Positions 49,655 through 57,875 of a DNA stretch of 64,000 bases are shown in pieces. The stretch spans positions 124,001 to 188,000 of the forward strand of contig NZ_JAMBNS010000004.1 in the NCBI RefSeq assembly GCF_023715225.1, read 5' to 3'. The notes beneath the pieces were generated by a model that was not told the origin of the DNA, ran no database searches, and saw only the letters and a list, made by a program, of their open reading frames with translations. This stretch comes from Robertmurraya korlensis (GTDB lineage Bacteria; Bacillota; Bacilli; Bacillales; Cytobacillaceae). The position numbers and the translations under genes were made by a program. Every line of letters starts with the position of its first letter. Position 1 is the stretch's first letter.

Positions 49655-50941
49655 TTATTCAATAGCATTTGGTGTTTTACTTCGAAAAAAGCCACCAAGA
49701 TCGGCGATCGAAGGAAAGATAAAACGAAAGGTTGTCCCGATTCCTACTTCGCTTTGTACACGAATTATTCCATTCATGGCTTTCACAATGCTGTATACTA
49801 CCATCATTCCAAGACCCGTACCCTTTGACCCTTTTGTGGAATAATAAGGCTCTCCCAATCGATCTAGTTGTTCTTTTGTCATTCCTATTCCGTGATCAAT
49901 GACTGATATCGACACATTTCTTTTGCTCGTCTCTGTACGAATGATTAACTGTCCACCCGTAGGCATGGATTCAATTCCGTTTTTTATCACATTCAAAAGG
50001 CATTGGTGAAACTTCAGTCGATCTCCGATAATATGTCCTTCTTTTTCAATGTGAGTGATTACTTCAACAGAATTTTGATTGGCTGTTGGTTGAAGCATTT
50101 TAACAATAAGAGTAAGTTCCTTACTAACATCAATGGGTTCCACTTGTTCTAATGATGGTTTTGAAAAGGTTAGATAATCTTTTATGACCTGTTCAGCTAA
50201 TATCAATTCATGTGAAATGATTTTAAGATACTCGGTATGTTTTTGAGAAGTTTGTGGACCTTCTAAAAGCAATTGCACAAACCCTTTTGCTGAGGTAAGG
50301 GGATTTCGAATCTCATGGGAGATGGCAGCGCCCATTTGTTCGACGACTTCTAGTTTACCTGATTTAATTAATTGATTTTGTAAATGGAAATTCTTTATTA
50401 CAAACTCACTTGTGATGGAAATCATGGCGATTCCTAAATTAGGTACAAGTAGATACGCTATGTATGCATCTAATCGATTGACATCTAAATTCATATATTC
50501 CAAGCTAGATAGGGTTATGATACTAAGTACAATACCGAATGAGATGGAAATGAGGACCCGACGAGATGATCGCTGATTCCAAAACCAGGGGTAAATTTTC
50601 CAAAAGAAAAGAGCTAAAGGCAAATAAAGACCGATATTGGCATAAAATCCTGCATCGATTCCATATAACCCTCTAATAAAAATAACCATGATCGAAAGGA
50701 TGGGTCCAATACCTAAATAAAGTCCACCAATCAACACGGGAAGCTCTCGTAAATCCATTGAGATATGTGGAACGGGATGGTAAGAAAATTGGAAGCATGA
50801 CCATAGGAGAACAATACCCCAAAACAATGAAAAACGTTTCGATATTGAAAAATTTCTCATTTTGGCTGACCATACAAGGGCAAAGAACAAAAGAATGATG
50901 ATTAAGGAAAGATTAAAAAAGAAGTGTTGAGTGATTTCCAT
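49655..50941 (-). CDS. Sensor histidine kinase, KinB-like (5TMR-LYT sensor)
   Basis: 428 residues from the start at 50941 (MEITQHFFFNLSLIIILLFF), which follows GGAGGAAG. Six or so membrane segments with the LYT-type RELPVLIGGLYLGIGPILSI, no extracellular domain, then HisKA (GAAISHEIRNPLTSAKGFVQ, LLLEG), N box CLLNVIKNGIESMPTG, G1 DHGIGM, GEPYYSTKGSKGTGLGMMVV. No partner regulator. Sister of the kinase at 17723. It may feed Spo0F or another orphan regulator; pairing with a transporter gene suggests a nutrient link. Confidence 0.87.
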   Translation of the reverse strand: MEITQHFFFNLSLIIILLFFALVWSAKMRNFSISKRFSLFWGIVLLWSCFQFSYHPVPHISMDLRELPVLIGGLYLGIGPILSIMVIFIRGLYGIDAGFYANIGLYLPLALFFWKIYPWFWNQRSSRRVLISISFGIVLSIITLSSLEYMNLDVNRLDAYIAYLLVPNLGIAMISITSEFVIKNFHLQNQLIKSGKLEVVEQMGAAISHEIRNPLTSAKGFVQLLLEGPQTSQKHTEYLKIISHELILAEQVIKDYLTFSKPSLEQVEPIDVSKELTLIVKMLQPTANQNSVEVITHIEKEGHIIGDRLKFHQCLLNVIKNGIESMPTGGQLIIRTETSKRNVSISVIDHGIGMTKEQLDRLGEPYYSTKGSKGTGLGMMVVYSIVKAMNGIIRVQSEVGIGTTFRFIFPSIADLGGFFRSKTPNAIE

Positions 50942-51014
50942 GAGACTTCCTCCGACAAATTCAACCATTTGATTCTATTATATATAGGGTGATTAGAAAA
51001 AACATTAACATATT

Positions 51015-51042
51015 TTGTCTTACATTCATATTAAATTATAAT
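51015..51042 (+). promoter_or_regulatory. Sigma-A type promoter
   Basis: TTGTCT (51015), 16 bp, TATAAT (51037-51042) before the 51058 gene. Confidence 0.5.
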
Positions 51043-51057
51043 ATGGAAATTTATGTT

Positions 51058-51540
51058 ATGATAGATAAAAATAAAAGTAGAGGGAGAGTGATAGAAATTT
51101 TACCTAGAAAAATCATTGCTGCGTCCATTTCGGGGTCTATTTTTGCGGTTATTTTTGGATGTATTTTTAATACACTCGGTGAAGGAGGAAGCCAAGAGTA
51201 TTTGGTTTCAGCTATTACGAGCATTCCTTTTTATATGATGTACAGCTTTCCGGTTATTTTAGTTTACGGAGTAAGTACATCGATGGTTAGTGACAAGATT
51301 AGTGAGATTATTACCAAACAGAATAAAACGACCGAATGGGTGGTTTCAGGAATTTTACATATTCTCTTCGGGTCCATATTAAAGTGGATTAGCCTTGGAG
51401 CCTCCGTCCTATTTTTTATTACTGATCGTCTATTAAAAAGACATAAGCCTCATTACCCCTGGGGACAAGCGTTGAAGAGTTTGTGTATACCTATTGGAGT
51501 ATGGCTCGTATGTATGGGGATGGTTTGGGCTGGATTTTAA
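51058..51540 (+). CDS. Membrane protein of unknown function (about 160 aa)
   Basis: About four membrane segments: KIIAASISGSIFAVIFGCIF, SAITSIPFYMMYSFPVILVY, VSGILHILFGSILKWISLGA and SLCIPIGVWLVCMGMVWAGF. Start uncertain: ATG at 51058 has no good ribosome site, while GTG at 51088 follows AGAGGGAGA very closely. The TATAAT at 51037 argues against any start before 51050. I do not recognise the family. Divergent from the kinase gene. Confidence 0.6.
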   Translation: MIDKNKSRGRVIEILPRKIIAASISGSIFAVIFGCIFNTLGEGGSQEYLVSAITSIPFYMMYSFPVILVYGVSTSMVSDKISEIITKQNKTTEWVVSGILHILFGSILKWISLGASVLFFITDRLLKRHKPHYPWGQALKSLCIPIGVWLVCMGMVWAGF

Positions 51541-51597
51541 AAACGAGATATGATTTTTTGTATTACGTTACATGAGGATAAATGAAAAAGTGAAAAA

Positions 51598-51645
51598 AAA
51601 GAACTTGGAGCAGTGCCATAATGCATTTTATGGCCAAGGTACTGT
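51598..51645 (-). terminator. Hairpin with U8 tail on the minus strand
   Basis: TTATGGC and GCCATAA arms, extended by CCTTGG/CCAAG, then TTCTTTTTTTT on the minus strand. It may end minus-strand transcripts from the repeat D/small RNA region. Confidence 0.55.
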
Positions 51646-51680
51646 TATAAAACTGAAGTTGATTCACTGTGTTTGAAAAA

Positions 51681-51866
51681 TAACCGGAAAAATTCCGTTT
51701 AAATTGGGAAATACGTCTATTTCCTTAAGAATAAGCGGAGTTTTTCCGCTTATGTGATCCAAATCTTTGAATTTTGGCTTATTTGGAGCAGTTAACCGGA
51801 ATTCCTCCGCTTATTTCTGCTTCTTAAGCGTCCTCTATATACATTAGCCGGAAATTCTCCGCCTAT
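51681..51866. repeat. Hairpin repeat array with CCGGAA...TCCGC cores (family D)
   Basis: Four cores of about 20 bp (AACCGGAAAAATTCCGTTTA, AAGCGGAGTTTTTCCGCTTA, AACCGGAATTCCTCCGCTTA, AGCCGGAAATTCTCCGCCTA) at 51682-51865, spaced 51, 61 and 52 bp. Each core is an imperfect palindrome. Not coding. Confidence 0.75.
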
Positions 51867-51960
51867 TCATTCTCTTACCTATACAAAATCATCAATGAAT
51901 AATTGCAGAACCAAATCAAAAGAAAAACGTGGTTTTGTAAATAAAAAACACAGCATTTTC

Positions 51961-52200
51961 TAGTCCCATTTGCGAGGTAACAGTAATCTCTGTAACCTTA
52001 ATTGGACTATAAAAAAACCAGCTTCCCGAGGGAAACTGGTTTTCGTATGTAGCGCCGCCTTTGCCGTACGTAGTGTAAGAAAGTTTTAAACCACCACTCC
52101 TCAAAGTGGGTGTCCGCAGAAACATTCCTGCCTGTCCTCCAAATCATATAGATGGAGACTTGTCATTCATGTTTCAATGTTAAACTCCCTATTACAGCTT
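51961..52200 (-). ncRNA. Candidate structured small RNA with own terminator
   Basis: Minus-strand DNA from about 52200 to 52010 is richer in G+C and structure than its surroundings: CTCCA/TGGAG hairpin, GCAG...CTGC hairpin, CACCCACT/AGTGGTG hairpin, then AAAACCAG-TTTCCC/GGGAAG-CTGG followed by seven T (52010-52043), an intrinsic terminator. An open frame crosses the terminator, so it is not a real gene. A second nested hairpin (TAGTCC...GGACTA) lies at 51961-52009. I could not match it to a known RNA family. 52200-52300 holds a possible promoter only. Confidence 0.45.
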
Positions 52201-52307
52201 AAAGGTTAAAACTTACTTATGAATACGAACAATGCAGCTTGTGTTGTTATATTAATATAATAGTTGTCGTTGTTCAATGTTAATTATTTACCAGTTGATA
52301 GTTGGAA

Positions 52308-52390
52308 CCTTCTTCATGAGGGGGATGAAAGATGTTACGGCATAGTTTTAGGTTTAAAATAATCTTCATCGGGGCAATGAAGATCTTACC
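52308..52390. repeat. 52-bp repeat, family B, locus 2 (about 1.5 units)
   Basis: CTTCAT at 52312 and 52364 (52 bp apart) with ATGAAAGATGTTACGGCATA and CAATGAAGATC, the same pattern as at 41700. Confidence 0.65.
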
Positions 52391-52502
52391 ATCACACATA
52401 TCCGCTACATTCCACAGTTACTCCCACTCCCATCTCCATATAAATCGCAAGCTCTCCAATTTAGAACCATTTTTTTCACTCAGAGTTGGGAAAAGAAGAA
52501 TA

Positions 52503-52516
52503 TGAAAACGGTTTCA
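52503..52516 (+). promoter_or_regulatory. cre site (CcpA carbon catabolite repression) of the chb operon
   Basis: TGAAAACGGTTTCA matches the consensus TGWAANCGNTNWCA at every position, 62 bp upstream of chbB. Confidence 0.75.
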
Positions 52517-52578
52517 ACATAAAATGAAATACACCGAGAATCATCCAGCTAGATATGAAACGAAAGGGAGGGGACAGA

Positions 52579-52884
52579 GTGAGGATTTTATTATGCTGTG
52601 CCGCGGGAATGTCTACGAGTCTATTAGTGACGAAAATGGAGAAGTCCGCGGAGGAACAGGGGTTAGAGGCAAAAATTTGGGCGGTATCCGCGGATGTGGT
52701 TCGAAATCACGTCGATAACGCAGACGTGCTGCTCGTGGGTCCGCAGGTTCGCTACATGCTGCCTCAACTGAAAAAACTAGGCCAGGAAAAAGGGATTCCG
52801 GTGGACATGATTAATACCGTGCACTATGGAACATGTAATGGCGCCGAAGTGTTGAAATTTGCAAAACAGTTAGTCACCAAATAA
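52579..52884 (+). CDS. chbB: PTS lactose/cellobiose/chitobiose enzyme IIB
   Basis: 101 residues. The GTG at 52579 follows GGGAGGGG and gives the IIB start [20 protein letters not shown] with the phosphocysteine in CCAAGMSTS. Later blocks [39 protein letters not shown] and [12 protein letters not shown] are typical of the Lac family. It passes phosphate from IIA to the sugar bound by IIC. First gene of a five-gene operon; a cre site lies upstream. Confidence 0.93.
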   Translation: MRILLCCAAGMSTSLLVTKMEKSAEEQGLEAKIWAVSADVVRNHVDNADVLLVGPQVRYMLPQLKKLGQEKGIPVDMINTVHYGTCNGAEVLKFAKQLVTK

Positions 52885-52896
52885 GGAGTGATTGGA

Positions 52897-54210
52897 ATGA
52901 GCAAATTTACGGATGTGTTGGAAAATAAGGTAATGCCAGTGGCTGGACGCATTGCCGGACAGCGTCATTTACAAGCGTTGCGTGATGGACTTATTTTAAC
53001 GATGCCTCTTATTATCGTCGGTTCGATTTTCTTAATACTCGGATTTTTACCGATTCCTGGCTATGAAGAATTCATGGCGAATACGTTTGGGGACCAGTGG
53101 CTCACAAAGCTGCTCTATCCTGTGGGTGCGACATTCGACATCATGGCGCTCATCGCCGGATTTGGGATTGCCTACCGATTAGCGGAGAAGTACAATGTGG
53201 AACCATTGTCTGCAGGTGCGATTTCGGTTTCTGCCTTCCTACTTGCCACTCCATTTCAAGTGTCCTTTTTAGCAGAAGGAGCATCAGAAGCCGTCATGGT
53301 TGGCGGAGCGATTCCTGCTGCCTTAATGGGAAGTAAAGGATTATTTGTTGCGATGTTAATCGCGATGCTGTCTACTGAAATTTATCGATACATTATCCAG
53401 AAGAATATTGTATTCAGACTACCTGACGGGGTTCCTCCCGCAGTTAGTAAATCGTTCGTTGCGTTAATTCCAGGTGCGATTGTTATTTTTGTAGTTTGGA
53501 TTTTACGTATTATCGTAGAAAATACCGATTTTGGTAGTTTACACAATATTGTCGGAGAGCTTCTTGGGAAGCCATTGGGTGTGCTCGGCGGAAGCTTGAT
53601 TGGTAGTTTAGTAGCTGTATTCCTTGTACAACTCTTATGGTCCTGTGGGTTACATGGTGCCTCTATCGTAGGTGGCGTTATGGGGCCGATTTGGTTAGCG
53701 TCAACGGATGCAAACCGTCTTGCTTTCCAAGAGGGAGCGGAAGAGTTACCAAATATTTTCACGGCTCAGTTCTTTGACCTGTTCGTGTATATCGGTGGAT
53801 CGGGTGCGACCTTCGCGCTTGTCGTCATGATGTTACTTCGGGCTCGAAGTCAACAAATGAAGCAGCTCGGACGGTTAGCGTTCGGACCGGGACTCTTCAA
53901 TATTAACGAACCGATCACGTTCGGGATGCCAATCGTAATGAACCCGCTCATGATTGTGCCGTTCATTTTAGCCCCATTAACAATCGTTATTACGACGTAT
54001 ATCGCGATGAGCACCGGTCTTGTGGCGAAACCAGCCGGTATTGCTGTGCCATGGACGATGCCACCAATCATTGGAGGTTATTTAGCAACTGGAGGGAAGA
54101 TTTCTGGAGCCCTTTTGCAACTCTTTAACTTCTGCGTAACTTTTGCGATTTACTATCCATTCTTTAGAATGTGGGATCGCCAGAAATATGCCGAGGAACA
54201 AGGGAATTAA
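52897..54210 (+). CDS. chbC: PTS cellobiose/chitobiose enzyme IIC
   Basis: 437 residues, about 10 membrane segments. The start at 52897 (MSKFTDVLENKVMPVAGRIA) follows AAGGAGTG. GQRHLQALRDGLILTMPLII, FGIAYRLAEKYNVEPLSAGA, WSCGLHGASIVGGVMGPIWL and FGPGLFN with INEPITFGMPIVMNP are hallmark Lac-family IIC motifs. It carries a beta-linked disaccharide such as cellobiose or diacetylchitobiose across the membrane. Confidence 0.93.
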   Translation: MSKFTDVLENKVMPVAGRIAGQRHLQALRDGLILTMPLIIVGSIFLILGFLPIPGYEEFMANTFGDQWLTKLLYPVGATFDIMALIAGFGIAYRLAEKYNVEPLSAGAISVSAFLLATPFQVSFLAEGASEAVMVGGAIPAALMGSKGLFVAMLIAMLSTEIYRYIIQKNIVFRLPDGVPPAVSKSFVALIPGAIVIFVVWILRIIVENTDFGSLHNIVGELLGKPLGVLGGSLIGSLVAVFLVQLLWSCGLHGASIVGGVMGPIWLASTDANRLAFQEGAEELPNIFTAQFFDLFVYIGGSGATFALVVMMLLRARSQQMKQLGRLAFGPGLFNINEPITFGMPIVMNPLMIVPFILAPLTIVITTYIAMSTGLVAKPAGIAVPWTMPPIIGGYLATGGKISGALLQLFNFCVTFAIYYPFFRMWDRQKYAEEQGN

Positions 54211-54229
54211 AGCATGTTAGGAGGAGCTT

Positions 54230-54976
54230 ATGACAAAGTTAGTAATCAACGCCGATGATTTCGGGTACTCGAAAGGAGTCAATCTCGGAATTCTCGAAGC
54301 GTACAAACACGGAGTCGTCTCCTCAACCACAATGATGGTCAATATGCCTGGAGCTGCACATGCTGCAGCTCTAGCGCTTGCCCATCCAGGGTTGGGAGTT
54401 GGGATTCATCTGGTTTTAGATTGTGGGTATCCTGTCCACCCAAACGTTCCATCACTTGTCGATGAGACGGGCCGATTTTACAAAATGGAAGAAATGCTGG
54501 AAAAAGCAAAACTTACCGATATCGAAAAAGAACTCAATGCTCAAGTCGAGCAATTTTTCAAGTATGGTTTATCTCCAACGCATTTGGACGGGCATCATCA
54601 TGTTCATGGAAAGGAAATGGTTTATCCGATTGTGGAAAAATTGGCCAGAAACTACAAGCTTCCTATCCGAAAAGTGTCAGCGGATGACAGTCATCCAAGC
54701 AACCAGCTACTTCAAACAACCGAAACCTTCCTGTATGAATTTTATGGAAACACATTAACTCCCACTTCTCTCATAGACTTAGTAGTGAAGTCCACTTCCT
54801 TTGAAACCGCAGAAATCATGTGTCACCCAGCGTATATTGACGAAGAAGTACTAACGGGCAGTTCGTACAATGTCCAGCGTGCACGGGAGTTATTGATTTT
54901 AACCAACCCTGAAGTCAAACAGATGATTGAGGATAACCACATCGAGCTTGTTACATACAAAAACGTATTCAAGTAA
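54230..54976 (+). CDS. chbG: Carbohydrate deacetylase ChbG (YdjC family)
   Basis: 248 residues. [20 protein letters not shown] (metal Asp pair), [47 protein letters not shown] (metal His) and [12 protein letters not shown]. ChbG removes one acetyl group from imported chitobiose/chitotriose phosphate so that it can be hydrolysed. Its presence favours chitooligosaccharides as operon substrate. GGAGGAG ribosome site, 19 bp after chbC. Confidence 0.92.
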   Translation: MTKLVINADDFGYSKGVNLGILEAYKHGVVSSTTMMVNMPGAAHAAALALAHPGLGVGIHLVLDCGYPVHPNVPSLVDETGRFYKMEEMLEKAKLTDIEKELNAQVEQFFKYGLSPTHLDGHHHVHGKEMVYPIVEKLARNYKLPIRKVSADDSHPSNQLLQTTETFLYEFYGNTLTPTSLIDLVVKSTSFETAEIMCHPAYIDEEVLTGSSYNVQRARELLILTNPEVKQMIEDNHIELVTYKNVFK

Positions 54977-54989
54977 GAGGGGGAGAAAC

Positions 54990-55316
54990 ATGGAGCAAGA
55001 ACAAATTGTGTTTCAAATCATTTTACATGGGGGAAACGGCAGGAGTTCTTCGATGGAGGCGATCATTGCAGCGAAGGCTGGAGATTTTGCGAGAGCACGA
55101 GCCAAGCTTCAGGAAGCGGCGGATGAGTTACATGAAGCACATAAGATACAAACAAGTCTTATTCAATCAGAAATTAGAGAAGGTCCATCTACAGTTTCGC
55201 TATTAATGGTTCATGCACAGGATCATTTAATGAACGCGATCGTTGTAAAGGATTTGGCATCTGAATTTGTGGATTTGTATGAAACATTAGGGTGTTCACA
55301 GGAGGGTGAAGCATGA
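54990..55316 (+). CDS. chbA: PTS lactose/cellobiose/chitobiose enzyme IIA
   Basis: 108 residues from 54990 after GAGGGGGAG. Three-helix IIA of the Lac family: [40 protein letters not shown], and the active His in [20 protein letters not shown]. The trimeric IIA receives phosphate from HPr. The stop overlaps the chbF start by 4 nt. Confidence 0.93.
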   Translation: MEQEQIVFQIILHGGNGRSSSMEAIIAAKAGDFARARAKLQEAADELHEAHKIQTSLIQSEIREGPSTVSLLMVHAQDHLMNAIVVKDLASEFVDLYETLGCSQEGEA

Positions 55317-56641
55317 CCAAAAAATTGAAGATAGCCACGATTGGCGGAGGATCAAGTTATACTCCAGAATTAGTGGAGGGATTTATTAAACGATACGACG
55401 AATTCCCGGTCAGTGAGCTTTGGTTAGTCGACATCGAGGCAGGGAAAGAGAAGCTCGAAATTGTCGGAAATCTAGCGAAACGAATGGTGAAAAAAGCAGG
55501 GCTTCCCATTGATGTACATTTAACATTGGATCGCCGGGAAGCGTTAAAGTATGCGGACTTTGTGACAACTCAATTCCGGGTTGGATTGCTAGAAGCCCGC
55601 GCGAAGGATGAGCGAATTCCGTTAAAATACGGCGTACTCGGTCAGGAGACAAATGGTCCGGGAGGCTTGTTTAAGGGATTACGAACGATTCCTGTGATTT
55701 TAGATATTTGTCGCGACATGGAGGAGCTATGTCCAAACGCGTGGTTGATCAATTTTACAAACCCAGCTGGTATGGTGACAGAAGCGGTTTTACGGTATTC
55801 GTCTATTAAAAAAGTCGTCGGGCTCTGTAATGTACCAATTGGAATGGAGATGGGGATTGCAAAGCTATTGGGTGTGGAACACTCCCGTATCCGCATTGAT
55901 TTTGCAGGGCTCAATCATATGGTGTATGGTTTGGATGTGTTTGTAGACGGAGAGAGTGTAAAGGAAAAGGTATTCAGCCTGTTAACGGACCCGAACAACA
56001 CAAGTTTTGTGAAAAACATCCCAGGTTACGGCTGGGAGCCACAGTTTTTGAAGGCTTTGAATGCTCTTCCATGTCCGTATCATATGTATTATTACAAAAC
56101 AAAAACGATGGTCGACAAAACACTTGAAAGTGCCGAAAAAGAAGGAACGCGAGCCGAAGTCGTTCAACGGCTCGAAAAAGACTTGTTCGAGTTATACAAG
56201 GATGAAAATTTAGATATCAAGCCACCACAGCTCGAAAAAAGGGGAGGCGCGTATTATTCCGATGCAGCCGTGCGACTCATTACTTCTATTTATAATGATA
56301 AAGGGGACATCCAGCCAGTTAATACAATGAACGCCGGTGCGATCGCTAGCATTCCGTACGACTCGGCCGTGGAAGTAAGCTGCATTATCACTAAAGACGG
56401 GCCACGCCCGATTACGATGGGAGACCTCCCAGTTGCGGTTCGCGGATTGGTTCAGCAAATCAAATCATTTGAACGAGTAGCAGCTGAGGCTGCAGTGACC
56501 GGTGACTATGCGACCGCGTTACTTGCCATGTGCATCAACCCGCTAATACCGTCGGATACCGCTGCGAAAGAGATCTTGGACGAAATGTTAGAGGCGCATA
56601 AGGAGCATCTGCCTCAATTTTTTAAAGTTAACGGCGTGTAA
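55313..56641 (+). CDS. chbF: 6-phospho-beta-glucosidase/chitobiase, GH4
   Basis: 442 residues. NAD-binding start [20 protein letters not shown], then [39 protein letters not shown], the metal-binding Cys in [21 protein letters not shown] and [22 protein letters not shown]4 enzymes use NAD+ and Mn2+ to cleave phosphorylated disaccharides by an oxidation-elimination route. In an operon with ChbG it likely acts on monodeacetylated chitobiose-6-phosphate; cellobiose-6-phosphate is the alternative. Confidence 0.92.
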   Translation: MTKKLKIATIGGGSSYTPELVEGFIKRYDEFPVSELWLVDIEAGKEKLEIVGNLAKRMVKKAGLPIDVHLTLDRREALKYADFVTTQFRVGLLEARAKDERIPLKYGVLGQETNGPGGLFKGLRTIPVILDICRDMEELCPNAWLINFTNPAGMVTEAVLRYSSIKKVVGLCNVPIGMEMGIAKLLGVEHSRIRIDFAGLNHMVYGLDVFVDGESVKEKVFSLLTDPNNTSFVKNIPGYGWEPQFLKALNALPCPYHMYYYKTKTMVDKTLESAEKEGTRAEVVQRLEKDLFELYKDENLDIKPPQLEKRGGAYYSDAAVRLITSIYNDKGDIQPVNTMNAGAIASIPYDSAVEVSCIITKDGPRPITMGDLPVAVRGLVQQIKSFERVAAEAAVTGDYATALLAMCINPLIPSDTAAKEILDEMLEAHKEHLPQFFKVNGV

Positions 56642-56658
56642 AAACACGTCGTTTTTTT
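56631..56658 (+). terminator. Terminator overlapping the chbF stop codon
   Basis: ACGGCGTGT (56631-56639) pairs with ACACGTCGT (56644-56652, one G-U), then T run. Confidence 0.75.
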
Positions 56659-56679
56659 GTTGTATTCCAGAAATTAGTG

Positions 56680-56990
56680 TGGAGAGGGAACTAAGTTTGG
56701 ATTTAGGATGGGTGAGTTCTAGAATCTAGGTGGGTGAGAGAACTAAGTTTGGATTTAGGACGTGTGGGTTCCAGAATTTAGTGGGATGAATGAACTAAGT
56801 TTGGATTTAGAACGTGAGAATTCCAGAATCTAGTGGGTTGGGTGAACTAAGTTGTGATTTAGGACATATGAGTTCCAGAATTTAGTAGAATTAGTGAACT
56901 AATTTCGGAATTATGACGTGTAAATTCCATAATCTAGTAGAATGAGTGAACTAAGTTAGCGTTTAGCACATACAAATACTAAAAATTAGT
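56680..56990. repeat. 52-bp tandem repeat array, family A, locus 2 (six units)
   Basis: CTAAG cores at 56691, 56743, 56795, 56847, 56899 and 56951 are spaced exactly 52 bp. Units carry TTTGGATTTAGGACGTG, TTCCAGAATTTAGTGG and GTGAACTAAGTT; same family as at 27694. Confidence 0.9.
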
Positions 56991-57093
56991 CATTTGTGGA
57001 TACAAAACTAGTAAAAACTCATTAAAACTGTTCTTCATATATCAAAAATGGTAAAATTTACATCAAGGAAATGCAAAGGAGGTTCGGTCCAGT

Positions 57094-57309
57094 ATGCCTG
57101 TTATCATGGCTAGTATTTTTTCAGCCCTTATTATCCTGATGACCGTATCATTCATGATCAAAGTGTTACATATCGCTTATAAGCGTAAAGAAATTAGTTT
57201 TCGCCAACTAATCTTGTACGTTGGTTCCTCCGTGACTGTTGGATCAATCGTTGCTATATGCCTGCCCTTTGCTTATACAAAGGTTTTTCACTGGGTATTA
57301 GGAGCTTAA
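57094..57309 (+). CDS. Small membrane protein (71 aa)
   Basis: AAAGGAGG precedes the ATG by about 10 nt. Two membrane helices (MASIFSALIILMTVSFMIKV and LYVGSSVTVGSIVAICLPFA) joined by a basic cytoplasmic loop (HIAYKRKEISFRQ). Family not recognised. The GNAT gene begins 23 bp after its stop and is probably in the same operon. Confidence 0.65.
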   Translation: MPVIMASIFSALIILMTVSFMIKVLHIAYKRKEISFRQLILYVGSSVTVGSIVAICLPFAYTKVFHWVLGA

Positions 57310-57332
57310 ATTTAAAGAAGGGAGTGGCGCTA

Positions 57333-57863
57333 GTGTTGCTATCAACCGAAAGATTAATCCTTAGGAAGCTAGAAACAACCGACGCCCTGCGAATTGAAGA
57401 TTTAGCAGGAGACTACGATGTGGCGAAAACGACCTTGAATATTCCTCATCCCTATCCAAAGGGCTCCGCATTGATATTTATTCATAGTGTTAGAGAATCT
57501 GAGATCCAGGGGAAACTGGTCACTTATGGTATTACTAAAAAAGATACGAGCGAGTTAATCGGACTTATGGCCATTAGCATCAACTCCACCTTTAACCGTG
57601 GCGAGCTTGCGTACTGGGTCGGCAAGCCTTATTGGGGACAAGGGTACGGCACGGAAGCCGCAAAAGCTCTTCTTCAATATGGATTTGACGTACTTGAACT
57701 CAATCGAATTTATGCCCAAAGCTTTACCACAAACCCAGGTTCGTGGAGAATCATGGAGAAAATCGGACTAAAATACGAAGGAACCCTCAGACAGCATGTA
57801 TCACGCTTCGGCGAGTACTATGATCTGGCTCAATACGGAATTCTTAAAGAAGAATACCAATAG
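57333..57863 (+). CDS. RimJ/RimL-type GNAT acetyltransferase
   Basis: 176 residues from GTG 57333, after GAAGGGAG. STERLILRKLETTDALRIED, LIGLMAISINSTFNRGELAY, WVGKPYWGQGYGTEAAKALL (acetyl-CoA site), then NRIYAQSFTTNPGSWRIMEK, IGLKYEGTLRQHVSRFGEYY. This branch acetylates ribosomal-protein N-termini, aminoglycosides or amino acids; the target is unknown. Confidence 0.9.
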   Translation: MLLSTERLILRKLETTDALRIEDLAGDYDVAKTTLNIPHPYPKGSALIFIHSVRESEIQGKLVTYGITKKDTSELIGLMAISINSTFNRGELAYWVGKPYWGQGYGTEAAKALLQYGFDVLELNRIYAQSFTTNPGSWRIMEKIGLKYEGTLRQHVSRFGEYYDLAQYGILKEEYQ

Positions 57864-57875
57864 GGAGGACTGAGG

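Noticed and set aside
51916-52125. 69-codon minus-strand frame starting MFLRTPTLRS
   Set aside because: A strong intrinsic terminator lies inside it (52010-52043), so most transcripts would end before the frame does; treated as part of a noncoding RNA.
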